NCBI GenBank assembly: GCA_036877525.1
Contig: JAZGTH010000121.1
Location: forward strand, 1 to 64,000
Length of the DNA stretch: 64,000 nt
Direction: 5' to 3'
Source of the DNA: Chromobotia macracanthus
Taxonomy: Eukaryota; Chordata; Actinopteri; Cypriniformes; Botiidae
The position numbers were made by a program, and so were the translations under genes. This document shows, piece after piece, positions 35,043-47,479 of this stretch. The notes under the pieces were generated by a model, which did not search any database, had not been told where the DNA came from, and saw nothing but the letters and a program-made list of their open reading frames with translations. Positions within the stretch are counted from its first letter, which is position 1, and each line of letters opens with the position of its first letter.

Positions 35043-35239
35043 AGTGTAGGGAGCTATCACTGTCCATATCTGCACTGACAGCTTCACAAAAACAAGTTTC
35101 TTGTGAAGCACAGATCTTTGATAAATGACCATATGTGGACTGTCATGGGAGAAGAGCTGATATATGTAAACAGAAGCAGTCCGAACAGACTTCTGAGGAA
35201 CTGGGCAGACATGAAGAACCCTAACAAGCCCAGCAGGCC
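35043..35239. other. short spacer
   Basis: Nothing notable. Confidence 0.5.
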
Positions 35240-35480
35240 CATACTTTGATTGTCTTGAATTGCTCCCTCTTTAAAAATGCATCAGTCATGTCGTGACATT
35301 TGACTAAGACTCATGGACTTAAAGCTAGCGCAGTGGGGACAGTGTTTGGTCTGTACACACTCGGCCAGTGTATCATCTTCTGTGGAGCTGGGGTGGATAG
35401 AGACCCGCTCATAAAAGGATTTGGACAGACCCAAAGAGGAATCAACATGGCTCTTAGTATGGCTAACCCTGATGCAACCT
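35240..35480. promoter_or_regulatory. candidate regulatory block (weak)
   Basis: GC-balanced, repeat-free DNA with AAAAATGCATCAGTCATGTC around 35273 (POU- and AP-1-like cores). A short direct repeat (CCTGATGCAA) lies at 35468-35487. Confidence 0.2.
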
Positions 35481-36837
35481 GATGCAATTTACAGCCACAA
35501 AAACAAAACATGTCAACAGAAACAAAATCTGTTAAGTGTCAGCCAAACCAGAGGAAAACATTGCATTGTTTTCCAAAAGCCCAATCAGGCCACTGCCCCA
35601 TCAGCCACTCTGCCATGTTGGGGCCCTAGGCACCTGCATACTGTTTTCAGTTTACACATAGTAAAGACAAAACGCAGGGGATAAGGGAGAGAAAGCTAAA
35701 AGAGCATGATAGCAGGTAAATTGACAGGCAGTCAGCATGAGTCCCTCTATGTGCTAACGCATTGTTTTCTGCTCAGCTAACGCAGCGAATTGAGTCGTTC
35801 GCAATGAAGTGCAATGACAATTAAATTGTAACTGACCTGCATGTAACCATCATTATGTCTTTTCTCTTTACTGCCATCCCTGTTATTTAATCACACAGCA
35901 TGCAAGCTTTTTTATTAGGCAGTAACACTGAGGACTACATCCTCCTGCCTATAAACACTCAAACAATCACTTCACCCACCCGAGAAAAACCTCCATCCTG
36001 CATCGCTGAATCACTGCTGAGGGTGGAGCTTTGGCTGATGCACTTAAACAATGGAACCTCCTATGAAAATATGCGGGAGATATTTAAAGGTGTTGTAATT
36101 TGTAAGATGTGGAAAAAAATATTTTGTATTCCAATGTAATATGCAGAGACAGCTCTACATAAGCCATTTACATCTTTGCGTAAACACTGTGGAGGAATTA
36201 AAACATTTTCCTTGTTTAAGCATCTTTATCAGCCCCACAGAGCAACACTGGCTCAGCCAATGGTGTGAGTTCGAGGCACGGTGGAACAAATAAACAGTTC
36301 TTCACCTTTAACTTACAGTCAATCAGCTCTGTCAGATGCTGTCACTTTAATCATGGGGAAGCTATATCTACCTCAGAGATTACCAATGTGACTGCTGTCT
36401 TTTCATGCCAGAAAATGCACATGCTTATTTATTTTATACACCATATGCTTGTTGATTGAGAATGTTTTCTGAAATGTCGTGGTTGATATTTTCTGTCTCT
36501 GTTTTTGCATTTATTTTTCACCCTGAATTACTCAAATATATAAACACATACACACACACACACATTACAACCTTTCTAGAATAGCCAGTGCATTCTCATT
36601 TGCATAACAATTTCCTCTTGTTTCTTTGGTTAGATGGAATTCACAGCATGGTGTCTGCATAGCGAGCAGCAGGTCATCGCTATGTATATGTGGCAACAGC
36701 AGAGAGAGATGTGAAGAGATAGAGGCCAAAAGGTGCACAGCTTTATGGCTAACATACCAGCTAATAGTAATGATCAAAACACTTACATAAAAAGATACAT
36801 CATAAGATCTCTATTAAATCAAATGACAATTCATTAT

Positions 36838-36897
36838 TATTGTTGCTGTTGTTATTATTATTATTAATTATAGTCCTCCTTCTACTACTACTACTGA
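36838..36897. repeat. mixed trinucleotide low-complexity tract
   Basis: TTG/TTA runs followed by CTA and ACT units (for example TACTACTACTACTG near 36883). Confidence 0.75.
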
Positions 36898-38472
36898 TAA
36901 TATAATGATCATCATCATACTGTATTGGGGTTATAATGCATCGTGCATATAGTGTGAGAAAGGGCTGTCATACTGTACAATTTCAATACATAAAATTTCT
37001 GGTAACTCCAAAATAAAACTCACTTCAAAATATACAAACCATATCACAGTGCTAAATATATATGTATATATATGTAATGAAAGTGAGTTTGTAATGCCAT
37101 AAAAGCAGCAGTAAATAAAGTATTGCATAGTATGCTAGTGATACAGTACCAAGCTGCTAAGTATGATAAGTTAACATCTACTGGTTTTGGCCAGGTTTCA
37201 AATGGTTTCCCGGAGTGGGTTTGGTTAGACTGTTAGTCCAAGAGTCCACATATTTAGTCAGTAAAGAGATGGTCATACATGTACGCAGTAAGTATGACCA
37301 AGTGTACGCAAACACACACACGGTCCCTAAACACAGGCGGTACATACACACAAATACAGAGACACTTCTGGAGAACTGATTCTAAAAGCCATCTCTGTGT
37401 AGTTAGCAGTAAATCAGAGCTAGATTTTCTATGGAAGCAAATTAATACCAACAGGAGGAAGTGTAGCTTAAGGTGGCAAGGGTGGACAGAGCTTTAGATC
37501 CCCTCCTGAGAATGTCTACATCTCTCTCCTTCTGTTTTAACTCCTTTACATTCTCTTCTCTCTTCTCTGCTGGGACACATAAAACCCACGTAGCCCCCAC
37601 TGACACCACAACACAGAACGTTCTCTTCCTGCTTTCAAACTCTGGCGCCGTTCAGACACAGAAGCATATCAAGTCCTCAAAGAGAAATCTTGATCAGACT
37701 GGGAAATGAGGTTGAGGAGGAATTTAAATGTTGAGGAGGAGCGTTTCAGCTTCATGGCTTCTTGCTTGAATGTCTGAATTTGTTGAAAAAGGTCAAAGTT
37801 TGCAATATAGGTCCAAGCTGAGTGTTAAAGCATGCTGTGATATTATCAAATGTGAAATGCAAAACAAAACACAACAAAAACAAAATCCCCAACAGTTATG
37901 TAGCATTACAACTTAAATAAATAAATGCAACATAGTTGTCCACCTTGTGGTGACTGACTGTAACAACATCTCCAGGCTTCAGTGACTACGCACACAAACC
38001 AAAATAACTCATCGCTCACCTCACACTCCATACTCATGTGCTTTGCATGACCTCAGACATCCAGCACTCAGCACTCAGCCCACATACTGTATTTAAAAGG
38101 TAAGAATAACATGACCTTTCATTGCTTCGTTAAACTGATGCTAGGAGAAAAGAAAACTAACAATAAAGGGTGATGATGTGCCCCTCCTCTAAAATCCAAA
38201 AGAGTCAATTTATATGAAGCAGGCCTTCACCTCTCAGGGGCCTGTTATTGAACATGAGTGCCTTGTACAATTCTCTGAAAGGGTCTAATTTTTTAAAACC
38301 AAGTACAATTAAGTACATGGTATAAGGTCGTTCTTTCAGCACAAGTAACCCCTACTGTTGAACAGAAATATGGTAGTCTCCTTTATCTATGATTAGAGCA
38401 TTTGTAAAAAACATGCATTGTATACAGTAGGAATATTGATCAATAGCTCCTCTCAGAACAAATTTGCACCAC

Positions 38473-38490
38473 AACCACAAATTTGTGGTT
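38473..38490. repeat. perfect 18-bp palindrome
   Basis: AACCACAAATTTGTGGTT is its own reverse complement. It contains two inverted ACCACA (RUNX-type) cores. Confidence 0.9.
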
Positions 38491-38959
38491 CCCACAAAGA
38501 ACCTTACTGCCTCTGCTGAGAAAGTTAAAAGTCACCCACAGTTTACAAAAGTCTGTTGACTTAGTAGCAGAAGTAATTATCTATTCACAAAGCAAGTTAA
38601 AAAAAATAAAAGCTTCTGATTGGCTCCCTTCACGCATGGTGGCAACGGAACAAAGTGCTAGTGAGAGTCTGCTCACTCTGAGGACCGCAGCTGTCTCCAC
38701 ACCTCCTGAAGGGCTCAGACATGCACAAATGCACACATAATGCACACACACAGAAAACGCAAAGGTCTGTCATAGGAGGACACAATCAAATTTTAAATTG
38801 CAATATTCAACTACAATGCCTAAAACAAGAGTAAATTATTCTTCTAGTCACTCTGTTTCTCCAGCCCTTTGGAGATGAAAGATCTGTGGTGGTGCAGAAA
38901 GCACGACAAGCCTGTTATGTGTCTATAGACACAGATTATGCAGGAAGAGGCTACCTCCC

Positions 38960-39640
38960 TTGTGTTTTAATTTGCCTTTAAAAGCATTCTCCCGGCTGCC
39001 AGGGCTTTTAATAGTTATTCACTTACAAATGATTGCAGGTCATTACATAGTCATTGGGAGGGCAGTAATGAGATGGGCTTAATGGCTCTTAGTAGTACAT
39101 TGGTAGTACATCGCCACAAAAAAGTCCCGCCAGTAAGTTTTTATGATTGTTCCATATGAACTGCATTTGTTTAAACCCCATTTAGAGTAAAGGAGGGTAA
39201 CTATCTCTTTTAATGCAATCTGATTTATGGTGGCATTAGTTCACACTGCTCACTGTTGAGTTAACCAATCACAGCATCAAGAGGAGGAGAAGTGGAAGAG
39301 AGGGAGAGATCCCATCATCTGCCTAAGCAAATATTGTGTTAATCTTTGGTCATGTTAATTCGGCTCTCAGCCCCTCTTTTCATCATAATTTAACTGTGGC
39401 CAGTGACAGCAGGCGTAATCAGATGTGGATGTAAACGAGTTGGTATTTATTAGAGGCCTGTGTGGACGCTCACAGAGACACGAGTGCCCACCCGTCCTTA
39501 TCCCTATTGATGTACAACACTGACAAGTAAATTAAATTTACCTTTGGAAATGGTTCTATTAGTATTTTTATTAGGTTAATTAAGCAAGCTCTGGGGACTC
39601 ATTGAATGGGCGAGACTGCCGATTAATTCACTGTTCTCCT
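38960..39640. promoter_or_regulatory. strong candidate regulatory domain (about 680 bp)
   Basis: Repeat-free, with many TAAT-type cores: TTAATTAA (39576-39583), GTTAATTCGG near 39354, ATAATTTAAC near 39386, and GCGTAATCAG near 39412. Composition is even despite the AT-rich motifs. It ends at a CpG-containing stretch (about 39605-39750) and the MITE at 39814. The clustering of homeodomain cores is the basis for the call. Confidence 0.38.
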
Positions 39641-39813
39641 TGTGCTGGAGGACTAAGACTGGAATCCCCACGCAGTCAGCCTCCTCTAGATCTGCCCATC
39701 ATCGCCACACCACACCACTTTATTAACGCGCAACCTCGCGGCAACCCCGCTGAACCCCCACACTGTTTCCCTGCATGGATTCAGACAGTCATAACACAGA
39801 GAATGTGTGCTGT

Positions 39814-40327
39814 GAATAGTTCACCCACACATCTCTTATCATTTACTCACTCTTGTGCCACTTCAAACCAGAATGCTGTCTTTCGTGTGACATGCAGGAG
39901 ACATTTTTTCTGCAGTGTCTATTCAGATTAGGGTTGTAAAAAATACTTTTAAGGTAGTCTTATTGCTTTGCAATATCCCATATTACTTTGCTACATTCCA
40001 AGTTTTCTAAAGCAATACAAAAAAAATCTCTTAATTCTCTATTATACTTGCATTACACTGCAGCTCACAGCCTTACTGACATCTGCAATTCAAAAAGGTG
40101 CATCATGTTTCTGTTATATAAAAAAAATATCATAGAAATTAATGTAGTTTTTATTTTTATCTAGGCGAGAGAAAGATTATCGGGTACTAATTATTTAAAT
40201 GTCAACCTGTTCCCCACACAAACGTATGGCCACAAAACATTTTTAAATTTCTACTTTACACAAGCTTGGAACAACACGGTTGTGTACATAATATAATACA
40301 CGTTTTTTTAGATAAACTATTCCTTTA
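39814..40327. mobile_element. MITE-like element with ATAGTTCACCC-type end, copy 1
   Basis: The left end reads GAATAGTTCACCCACACATC, followed by ATCATTTACTCACTCTTGTG and CTTCAAACCAGAATGCTGTC. The right end is a decayed inverted counterpart: GCTTGGAACAACACGG, later TAAACTATTCCTTTA. I recall this terminal pattern from abundant non-autonomous elements of teleost genomes. The interior (about 350 bp) encodes nothing. Two partial relatives lie at 53750 and 58369. Confidence 0.65.
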
Positions 40328-40599
40328 AAATACACTTTGTCATTAACAGTTCCTATGCAGCCAAAAAGAAATAACTGTTCCTACAAGCAAACGTGAGAGA
40401 GAGAAAGAGAGCATGTGCCTGTGTGTTTATTGGAGCTAAATTTTACCAGGTCAAAAGAGCTGCTGACCAGACTGACTCCAGATGAACGGACATTAGCCTG
40501 CCCTGCCCAGTGGGACAGCTGATACAGTGGGGCAGGACAGTGCAGGGCTCCCCTGATGAAAGCTCTATTGATTGAGAAAAAGGTCTTTTGATAAAGCAG
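40328..40599. other. spacer
   Basis: A short GAGA run (40394-40411) and a GC-balanced stretch with a 75-codon minus-strand open frame, unrecognised. Confidence 0.45.
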
Positions 40600-41080
40600 A
40601 TTGCTCATTGAAGTGGAACCTCATGCTCCTCAGATATAACGCCTCTCAATCTGCCGGTCGCTGAATCGACCCCGATGCCTCCAGTCGTTACCAAAGCTAG
40701 GAAACAGCTTCATCTCCCATCCGCTCTGATCACACTTAAGACCAACCCATCGATCGACCACTACACCTCCTCTGGACTCCTTGAGTAAAGTATATGAAGG
40801 TGGTGGTGGACAAAGCGCTCACCCTGACGGTGTTGTTTGTGCTCCACCGAGAGCATCTTTCATTTAGTTGTTGTCAAAAACAAATCAAGCAAGACGTCTG
40901 CCTGTTGTGGTACTGAAGGAAATCAAATTTGTACTTTTACAGAGATAAAAAAAAAATCATCTTGCACAATTTCACTTGCATGGCACTTTAATTGCCTCCA
41001 CAGAGGTGTGCAATTGAAAAGCATGTTTTAGTTTATCTGGCATGTTATTTTGCATTGAGAGTAATTACAGGTGAGTAAGT
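40600..41080. promoter_or_regulatory. candidate regulatory block, possibly containing a 67-bp exon
   Basis: CpG-containing, repeat-free DNA with the CATCGATCGACC sequence (40748-40759) also found at 25709. Near its end a CCTCCACAG acceptor-like site (41003) and a perfect CAG|GTGAGT donor (after 41070) bound 67 bp that is open in one frame. The acceptor has a poor pyrimidine tract, so the exon is doubtful. Confidence 0.22.
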
Positions 41081-41520
41081 GGTGACTAAAAAGCTAAGGA
41101 CAGTTTGAGGAGGACTACACAATTGTTTTGCCACCACAGGAGGGGCTGATGGATTCTGGGTGGTTCTGTATTGTATAAACTGCATTCAGTCATTGGCTCC
41201 ATCTCTCTCTCTTCTGGCTGTACTGCATGTGTTAAATCATCTAACTCTATTCTCTGAAGAGTCTCTGTGTTTGATGAAAGTGTTTGGCGAACAGTTAACC
41301 CTTGGGACTCGATTGTTTGATCTGTTTTTAGTTATCTGCATGCTACATACAAAGCATACAAACATTTAGATATACTCAGCTATTCTGAGTACTTTCATCC
41401 ACATATAGCTGCACAGGACAGGGAGTATCAATACTACGCTTTTAAGCATTAGAAAACACTTACAATAGATCTTTATTAAGAATAAAAAGCTGAAGACAGT
41501 TTTGATACTTGTTATAATAT
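41081..41520. other. AT-rich spacer
   Basis: Nothing recognisable. Confidence 0.5.
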
Positions 41521-41522
41521 TT

Positions 41523-41583
41523 GTTATATATATAAATATAATGTAAATATATAATGTAAATGTAATAAATGTAAATATAATAT
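41523..41583. repeat. degenerate AT-rich tandem repeat (ATGTAAATATA-like)
   Basis: ATGTAAAT recurs about every 12-15 bases in this tract. Confidence 0.7.
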
Positions 41584-41633
41584 GCCAGATGATTAAATAT
41601 ATAATAATCTGGCAAGCGCCCAAAATCCCTCTA

Positions 41634-41707
41634 AACCAGCAATAGGCTAGACCAGCTTGACCAGGCTAGGAGACCAGCTAAGGCCAGCAAACCAGCTAAG
41701 TTGACCA
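41634..41707. repeat. degenerate ACCAGCTNGACC short tandem repeat
   Basis: ACCAGC, GACCAGCTTGACCAGG, AGACCAGCTAAGGCCAGCAA and ACCAGCTAAG follow each other with a period of roughly 10-12 bases. I recall similar 'CCAGCT' arrays from fish repeats; here it is short and diverged. Confidence 0.65.
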
Positions 41708-43359
41708 TTTTAAAAGGACTGGACTTCTCTACTCACTCCCTCTCCGCAGTCTCTACCAGATACATAGTACCCTTAATAATAGATTATAATTGATTTTAGC
41801 CTGGCCTTGACCTGGGCGAAAAGGCTGAACCAATAGTGTCTGTACATCAGAGAAATGGGGAAAACAGGCCAGCACACATCTTTAAAAGCTCCAGACGTGT
41901 AGTACAGATAAAATATTTAGGATGAAGAATCCTTGACCTCTCTGTGTTAGCCAGCTCCAAACCTGAATTGATTTCTGACAAGACAGCTGGGACACAATTA
42001 CAACAAAATGCACTAAAGCCCACCAGTCTGAATGTTCCCGCTGGTTTAACCTCTTCAAAGTGGCTGGGGTTGAATGTGGGTTTGAGGTCTAGCTAGGCGG
42101 ACACATGGTGGATCGCACCACCTAAGGTCAGATCAGCCGTCAAATGCTCACAGCAACTGCAAATGAGGGACCTAAGTAGCATCTAACAACTCAAAACCAG
42201 AATCCAACTGGACAGACAGCCCACCTTTCCACTTGCAATGTTTCGGGCAAAACTGTAGAAATATTCTGACTTTCTGCACGGTCTTAGCACATCTTGTGAT
42301 GTTGCTCCTGCTCTGGTTACCAGGGAAGAAATGAAGCTCTCTGGTAAAAGGCTTGAGCAGAGAGAGAAAGAGAGTAAGAGAGGCAGATGCAGGATGTATT
42401 GCCCTTTCGCCCCAACAATAAATATTCATGTTTTTAAGTATTGTAAGGAACCTGGATACACTGGTGCTAGTGAGAGCCACGTCATGATAATAAATCTAAG
42501 GGAAGTATTGCTGGGAATAAAGACAACAGGAGACTCAACATTCAATATTCTAAAATGTGAATGGTCCCAGACTACTTGTGCTGGGAGTATTAAAGTGCTT
42601 GTATTAGATATTACAAACCTGCCTGTGTCATTGGCATCGCGAAAGCTGCATTGAATAAATGAATAAACAAATAAAAATAAAATGAATAAACAAATTAAGT
42701 ATACATATATACGCACAAACAAGGCACATTTGGCTAATATCCCCTGACAAGGTTCAGAATTTGTAAGTGGTATCACTTTACTGTTAAACTGTTAAATTCC
42801 TCATAATATAATCTTTAGTTCTACCTGTTGGCCACCTGAGGAGTTTGAAAGACATTTATCTTATTAAAGAAAAATAAGCAGCCTAACGTAGCATCCTAAT
42901 GTAGCATCTTATGGTAATGTAGCATTTTATGCTGTAAAAATAGATTAAGTAATTAACTTTGTTTTGACATGGTTTACAATAACAACTATTCTGATGATAG
43001 AGACAAGTTCAAGTTAAAGCTATTAACTTCTGTGAATCTGTACATGTAATGAGCCCCAAAAAAAGGAAAACATTAAATGGTAAGCCTGATTTTTTTCAGT
43101 TTTGATTAATATTATTATTATTACGTTTCTCTGTTGAACACAGATGACAGTTTGGATGCAAGCACTGCATGTTCCATTCTGATGTACCAAATAACTTTAA
43201 TAACATGTTAATTCTGTGGCGCACCATGCTCGAAGCTATCCAGGTTTAATGAGGTTGTTGGGTTTAACCAAGTTCATTGTGGTCACTGGACTTATGAGCA
43301 TGTGTAGCCACCTCCAGACACACAGATGTTATTTGCTTATCGACCAATGGACGTGGATG
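41708..43359. other. spacer, no gene seen
   Basis: Contains a small tandem TAAYGTAGCAT repeat (42884-42928, three copies) and an AATAAA/ATGAATAAAC low-complexity patch (42650-42700). Open frames of 102-116 codons overlap on both strands around 42170-42780 and are unrecognised. Confidence 0.5.
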
Positions 43360-43960
43360 CAAGCTCTTTAGGGAAATCAAGTCTCTTCGTATTGGATCCA
43401 GCCTTCTCCCTCCCGCCATTCAAAACAGTCACACACCCGACCCAAAGGCACTCACTTTCCAAGCTGTTCGAAAGTCAAATACTCTGTTGAAATCAAACAG
43501 ATTGTCCTCTTTCTGTTTAAAACTTGTACAGCAGGTATCTGTGCCATCCAAAACATAAAAAGCTTCATTATTCCATAGACCTTACACAGAATAAGCAGGA
43601 AAGCTGTGCATGTGTGTTTAAGTGTGTATGGCTGTCATACAGTAAGCCAGCCACAGAAAAACTAGGCCATTAATCACACGCCTGCAATGGAAGCGCCGTG
43701 TGTGGCGAGGCGGAGTCAAACTGGGGCTATTAAAAGAAGGCACAGGACTGAGGCCTCTGTTGTGCTAACCCCAAGGTCCCTGTGGACCTCGCCTGGACCA
43801 GAGCCCCAGCTGTCCCCGTCTGCCTGACACCCAGCAGGCTAGAGGGAGAACCGGGCAAAAGTCCAAGCTGCCGTCCAACCTCCGCTCATGAGTAAGAAAA
43901 TAAAGCCTGTGGGGTGGTTAGTAGAACCGGAGCTCTCGAACTGAGCACAATAACATTGAC
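43360..43960. promoter_or_regulatory. GC-richer block, candidate regulatory
   Basis: Locally GC-rich stretch, especially 43690-43920, with CpGs and AGGCGGAGTC-type sequence. It lacks the TAAT clustering of better candidates. It could be regulatory or simply compositionally different. Confidence 0.2.
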
Positions 43961-45322
43961 AATCTGCGACTCGTGACGTACTTCAACTGCTCTTATTAAA
44001 AGGCCAAGCTTAGATCTCTTAGCCTTATGAGACATTTTTTGCTACACACACCAGCTGATGGACTCGCATTGCGCACACACATACGCACGCCTCCAAACCG
44101 CAAGCCATCATCCTCTTGGCAAAGTCCAGTTTTCATGCTGTTTTACTGTTATAACATTTTACAGTTGGTCAACTCCATTCATCTGAACTGTAATTTACCG
44201 TATGTCATCATATTACATTCGACCACATGAATGCCATCGGCTAGCCAGTAATTATAATGCAAGTTCCATAAACAGTCATTCGTACGCTACTCATACACGG
44301 ACATGATGCGATTCTTAATGCTCAACGTCATTATTCTGACCCCGCAGAGCTGTTTTGTTCTTCGTTTTTGAGCAAACACCTCCCACCCACCTCTACTTTC
44401 TTTCCACGCTCTCTGTAAGCGTTTCTCTGACTAATCTTGAGCACTTCGATGTAGTTCAATTAAATTCAAAGTTGGCATGCATCACAAGCGTCAGTTCTAT
44501 CAGTGATTCAGCTCTCTTTATAGCCAATCTATTTTTTAATAACGGTTCTGATGAAAACATTACAGTATTGATCTTTATTTATTGATCTAGAGGAGAGTAT
44601 AGTTAAGGCTGACACAAATCAATCAAAATAAATTTAAAATGATGATAAAGTACAGCAAAACCTGAGGTTGAGCTTGGAGCTTAATTAGTGAAATGGAGAG
44701 GGAACCCAAAGCAATATCAGACAGTAATACAGTGGCTCTACTGGGTTTGTGTGGGACAGATTACGCATTTGTATTGCATTAAAGCTACGACTCTGCAGCC
44801 AAGGTTAATGAAAGGCCACAACTTACGTCAGGCCACTGTAATCCCTAGAAAACAGTGTGGGCAGGGCACAACACTCAAAAGAATCCAAGAAGCTAGACAC
44901 AGATCTCTCTAACTGTATTATAACTACATGTCTAACTAATACATGAAACATTTTGTGCTCACACAAATATTAATGAGTTTACAAGGCCTTCACATAATAA
45001 TTATAAAGAGCAACTGTGGCATCTTAGTGGGACAATGTTCCCTGTGGGACACATAAACTATCAAATTAGTAAAACCTACTTTTAACAAAACAGTTTACAT
45101 GCAGATACAAATAACTCTAAGCATCCTTCATCACTATCAGTCGATGAATGGCTATGCCATTTGTAGCTTAATGACTGAAATAACTTCTTCACCACAGTGC
45201 TGACGTTTATTGTTCAAAACACTGCCGTAACCTTTACAAAGGACACAGTTCCAGGAAAATTCTCACATTACTTCCTCCCAAGAAAAACTCTAAAGGCATT
45301 TGATGAGGTATTTACTTAAGCA
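43961..45322. other. AT-rich spacer, no gene seen
   Basis: Nothing recognisable. Confidence 0.5.
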
Positions 45323-45672
45323 GAGTGTTGGACAGTAGCGTCTTTACAAATAGCACAGCTATTAGTTTAACTACATGCAGTAATCAAATTCTGTATGCTG
45401 TATTTTCTATAGGCTGTTCAAAATCAGAACTACTGATGTCCAATTCATGACTGAATCAGTTTTTAAACCAAAATGGTTTAAATCATTCACACTCATGCAC
45501 TAAATTGTTCAGAGTAGTTTCTCATGCCATAGTTTTATATTTTAATTAAGTTAACTTTGCCATATAGCTTGCAGCATAACTAGCCAAATTCTTAAAGGGT
45601 AAGTTTTTTTTTTTTCCTGTAGAGAACCTGTAGCTGAGCTAGTTACATTTTTCAGTAGCTTGCCCAACATTG
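45323..45672. mobile_element. probable short inverted-repeat element (GTGTTGG ends)
   Basis: The left end GAGTGTTGGACAGTAGC and the right end (about 45650-45672), whose reverse complement reads GCAATGTTGGGCAAGCTACT, are imperfect terminal inverted repeats. The interior is AT-rich with a 12-base T run and encodes nothing. The ends resemble those of the element at 9304, suggesting the same or a related family. Boundaries are good to a few bases. Confidence 0.55.
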
Positions 45673-46839
45673 CTGGCAAAGAGGGCCACATAAACCAGGG
45701 AGATGGGTTTAAAAAAAGCAAAATCCAATGAATTATCTCTATAAACACAGGTGAAGACTGTAATGTTACCATAACCATGTTTGACAACTTCTGACTCAAT
45801 TCATCAGCCGTATTGAACCTCAAATACACGTCGAACTTGTGAGCTGTCTGGTGAGTGGAAGATGAGCATGTAAGAGAGACAGCAGCAGATCTGTCTGTAC
45901 CCAACCTGTCTGCTGCTCTGGAAGAGTAATTACAGGAAGGCCTGGGGTAATTATCCCACCTCTTACTGTGTTTGTCTGTTTTAAGGCTGACAAAAAGAAA
46001 AAAAACTACAAAAAACCTGGAAGCTGACAAAGCCTCAGCCCAGGTTTGCCATATGGGAGTGGATGGTTAGTGTCGAGCAGCATGTTGGGTTACGTGGAAC
46101 TGAGTCAAACGTGTGAGCTTAGCCACAGGGATCCCAAAAACGAAAACGCTTCTCCTAACACCAGCAGGTAAACAGACGAGACGGCCACAGTTCTGCACTT
46201 GTCGTTTGTTGTGGATGGATGTTTTAAACAGATCTCTCTCAGAAGACATTAAAGATGGCACCAGGATTGATGGAACCAACATCAGATCTTACATTACATT
46301 TTTGGATCTTGTAATGCGTTTTTACTCCTTTTCCTAAACTATAATGTTTGATTTTCTGTGAATAGTTGATAATGAACGTCCTGGATATGTCAGAATGGAA
46401 GTTTTGTTCATTCATTTATCCATAACATTAATCCATAATTTTCCAGCACAATTACTGTTTAATTGTTTTTGGTAAAAGCATTGGGTGTTTTGGAATGGAC
46501 AAGTATATTTTGATGGGCCGGTTAAAAAAAAGTCTTTTGTCAAGCCCTGTTAATTAAGATATCTTGTTTGCTGCTTTTTGTGCTGACATCATACCAGCTG
46601 CTGGAAGAAAAACTTTATGATTGCCAGTTTTAAGTAACTCCTCACAAAAATTGTCTGTCTTGTGGACAGTTCGAGAGCAGCTCGTAAGAGAGGGCTACCA
46701 TAGATCTCTGCTGAATGTACTAACTCAGAGGAAGATAATAATAAACTTGTACACCTTCCTTCCAAAACAAAAAAACTCCTCTGCATAAATGAAAGACTAT
46801 GACAAATCGTTGTTCTAATGTTTCCTGTGTGGGTGTGCC
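45673..46839. other. spacer, no gene seen
   Basis: The longest open frame of the window (159 codons, minus strand, 45551-46030) lies mostly here but overlaps the inverted-repeat element and has no recognisable domain. Confidence 0.5.
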
Positions 46840-47060
46840 GTATGTGAATGTGTCTATGGGAGTCCTTGTTGGCTAAGCAGCAGGTTGACTATTCCCCCTG
46901 TCTTCCTACCATCTGCCCAAGAGGAGCTCCTCCAACACAGCCTGGCTGCACCCCTTCCACAATCAGCACTTTTCCAGGCTGAAGCCAAGAAAGGACGACA
47001 TCCAGCTAACTCTGCAGGTCCAAGTCATTCCTCACCTGTGTCGATAAGAACACAGGCTTC
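46840..47060. promoter_or_regulatory. candidate regulatory block (weak)
   Basis: GC-balanced, repeat-free. A CAG|GTGAGG donor-like site on the minus strand falls near 47035. No motif cluster stands out. Confidence 0.18.
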
Positions 47061-47479
47061 ACTGATGAACCGTTAATCAAAAGAGAGGAAGTTAGCAGAC
47101 TTTAAATTCTGAAGTTCTACAAGTTTTGCATGCAGTGGAAAATAGAGTCTAGACAGAAGTCGACAAGGAGATTCATCTCGGAATGATGCCATAAACTCTG
47201 TGATGAAGATTTTCTATAGTATAACAGTGAAAGGAAGCTCATCTTTGAATGGCCCTGAAGATGGCTCTTATGACTATTATTATGATTTTTATTAGTCGAA
47301 TGGCTTAACATTTAAATGAACACAGAGAATGTGCATTCAAATACGTGATATAAATATAAAGGGCCTAAAAAATAAAAAAAAACATGGTAGTTCTTGCTCA
47401 AGTTTGGACTCAAAACCTCTGATTTCCCTTCACACATTCACAGGCAAGCAATTCTAATATAAGCCATTTGGGTGTTTGG
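47061..47479. other. AT-rich spacer
   Basis: Nothing recognisable. Confidence 0.5.

Larger units (their letters stand above)
35481..38955. other. long spacer, no gene seen
   Basis: Holds a CA tract (36549-36564), an octamer (36598-36605), a trinucleotide patch (36838-36897), an AT alternating patch (37057-37075) and an 18-bp perfect palindrome (38473-38490). Open frames up to 85 codons are unrecognised. Confidence 0.5.

Noticed and set aside
39602..39931. 109-codon open frame
   Set aside because: Its second half lies in the MITE at 39814-40327.
45551..46030. 159-codon open frame on the minus strand, longest in the window
   Set aside because: It overlaps the inverted-repeat element at 45323-45672, has no recognisable domain, begins with hydrophobic low-complexity sequence, and such a length can occur by chance in 64 kb read in six frames.
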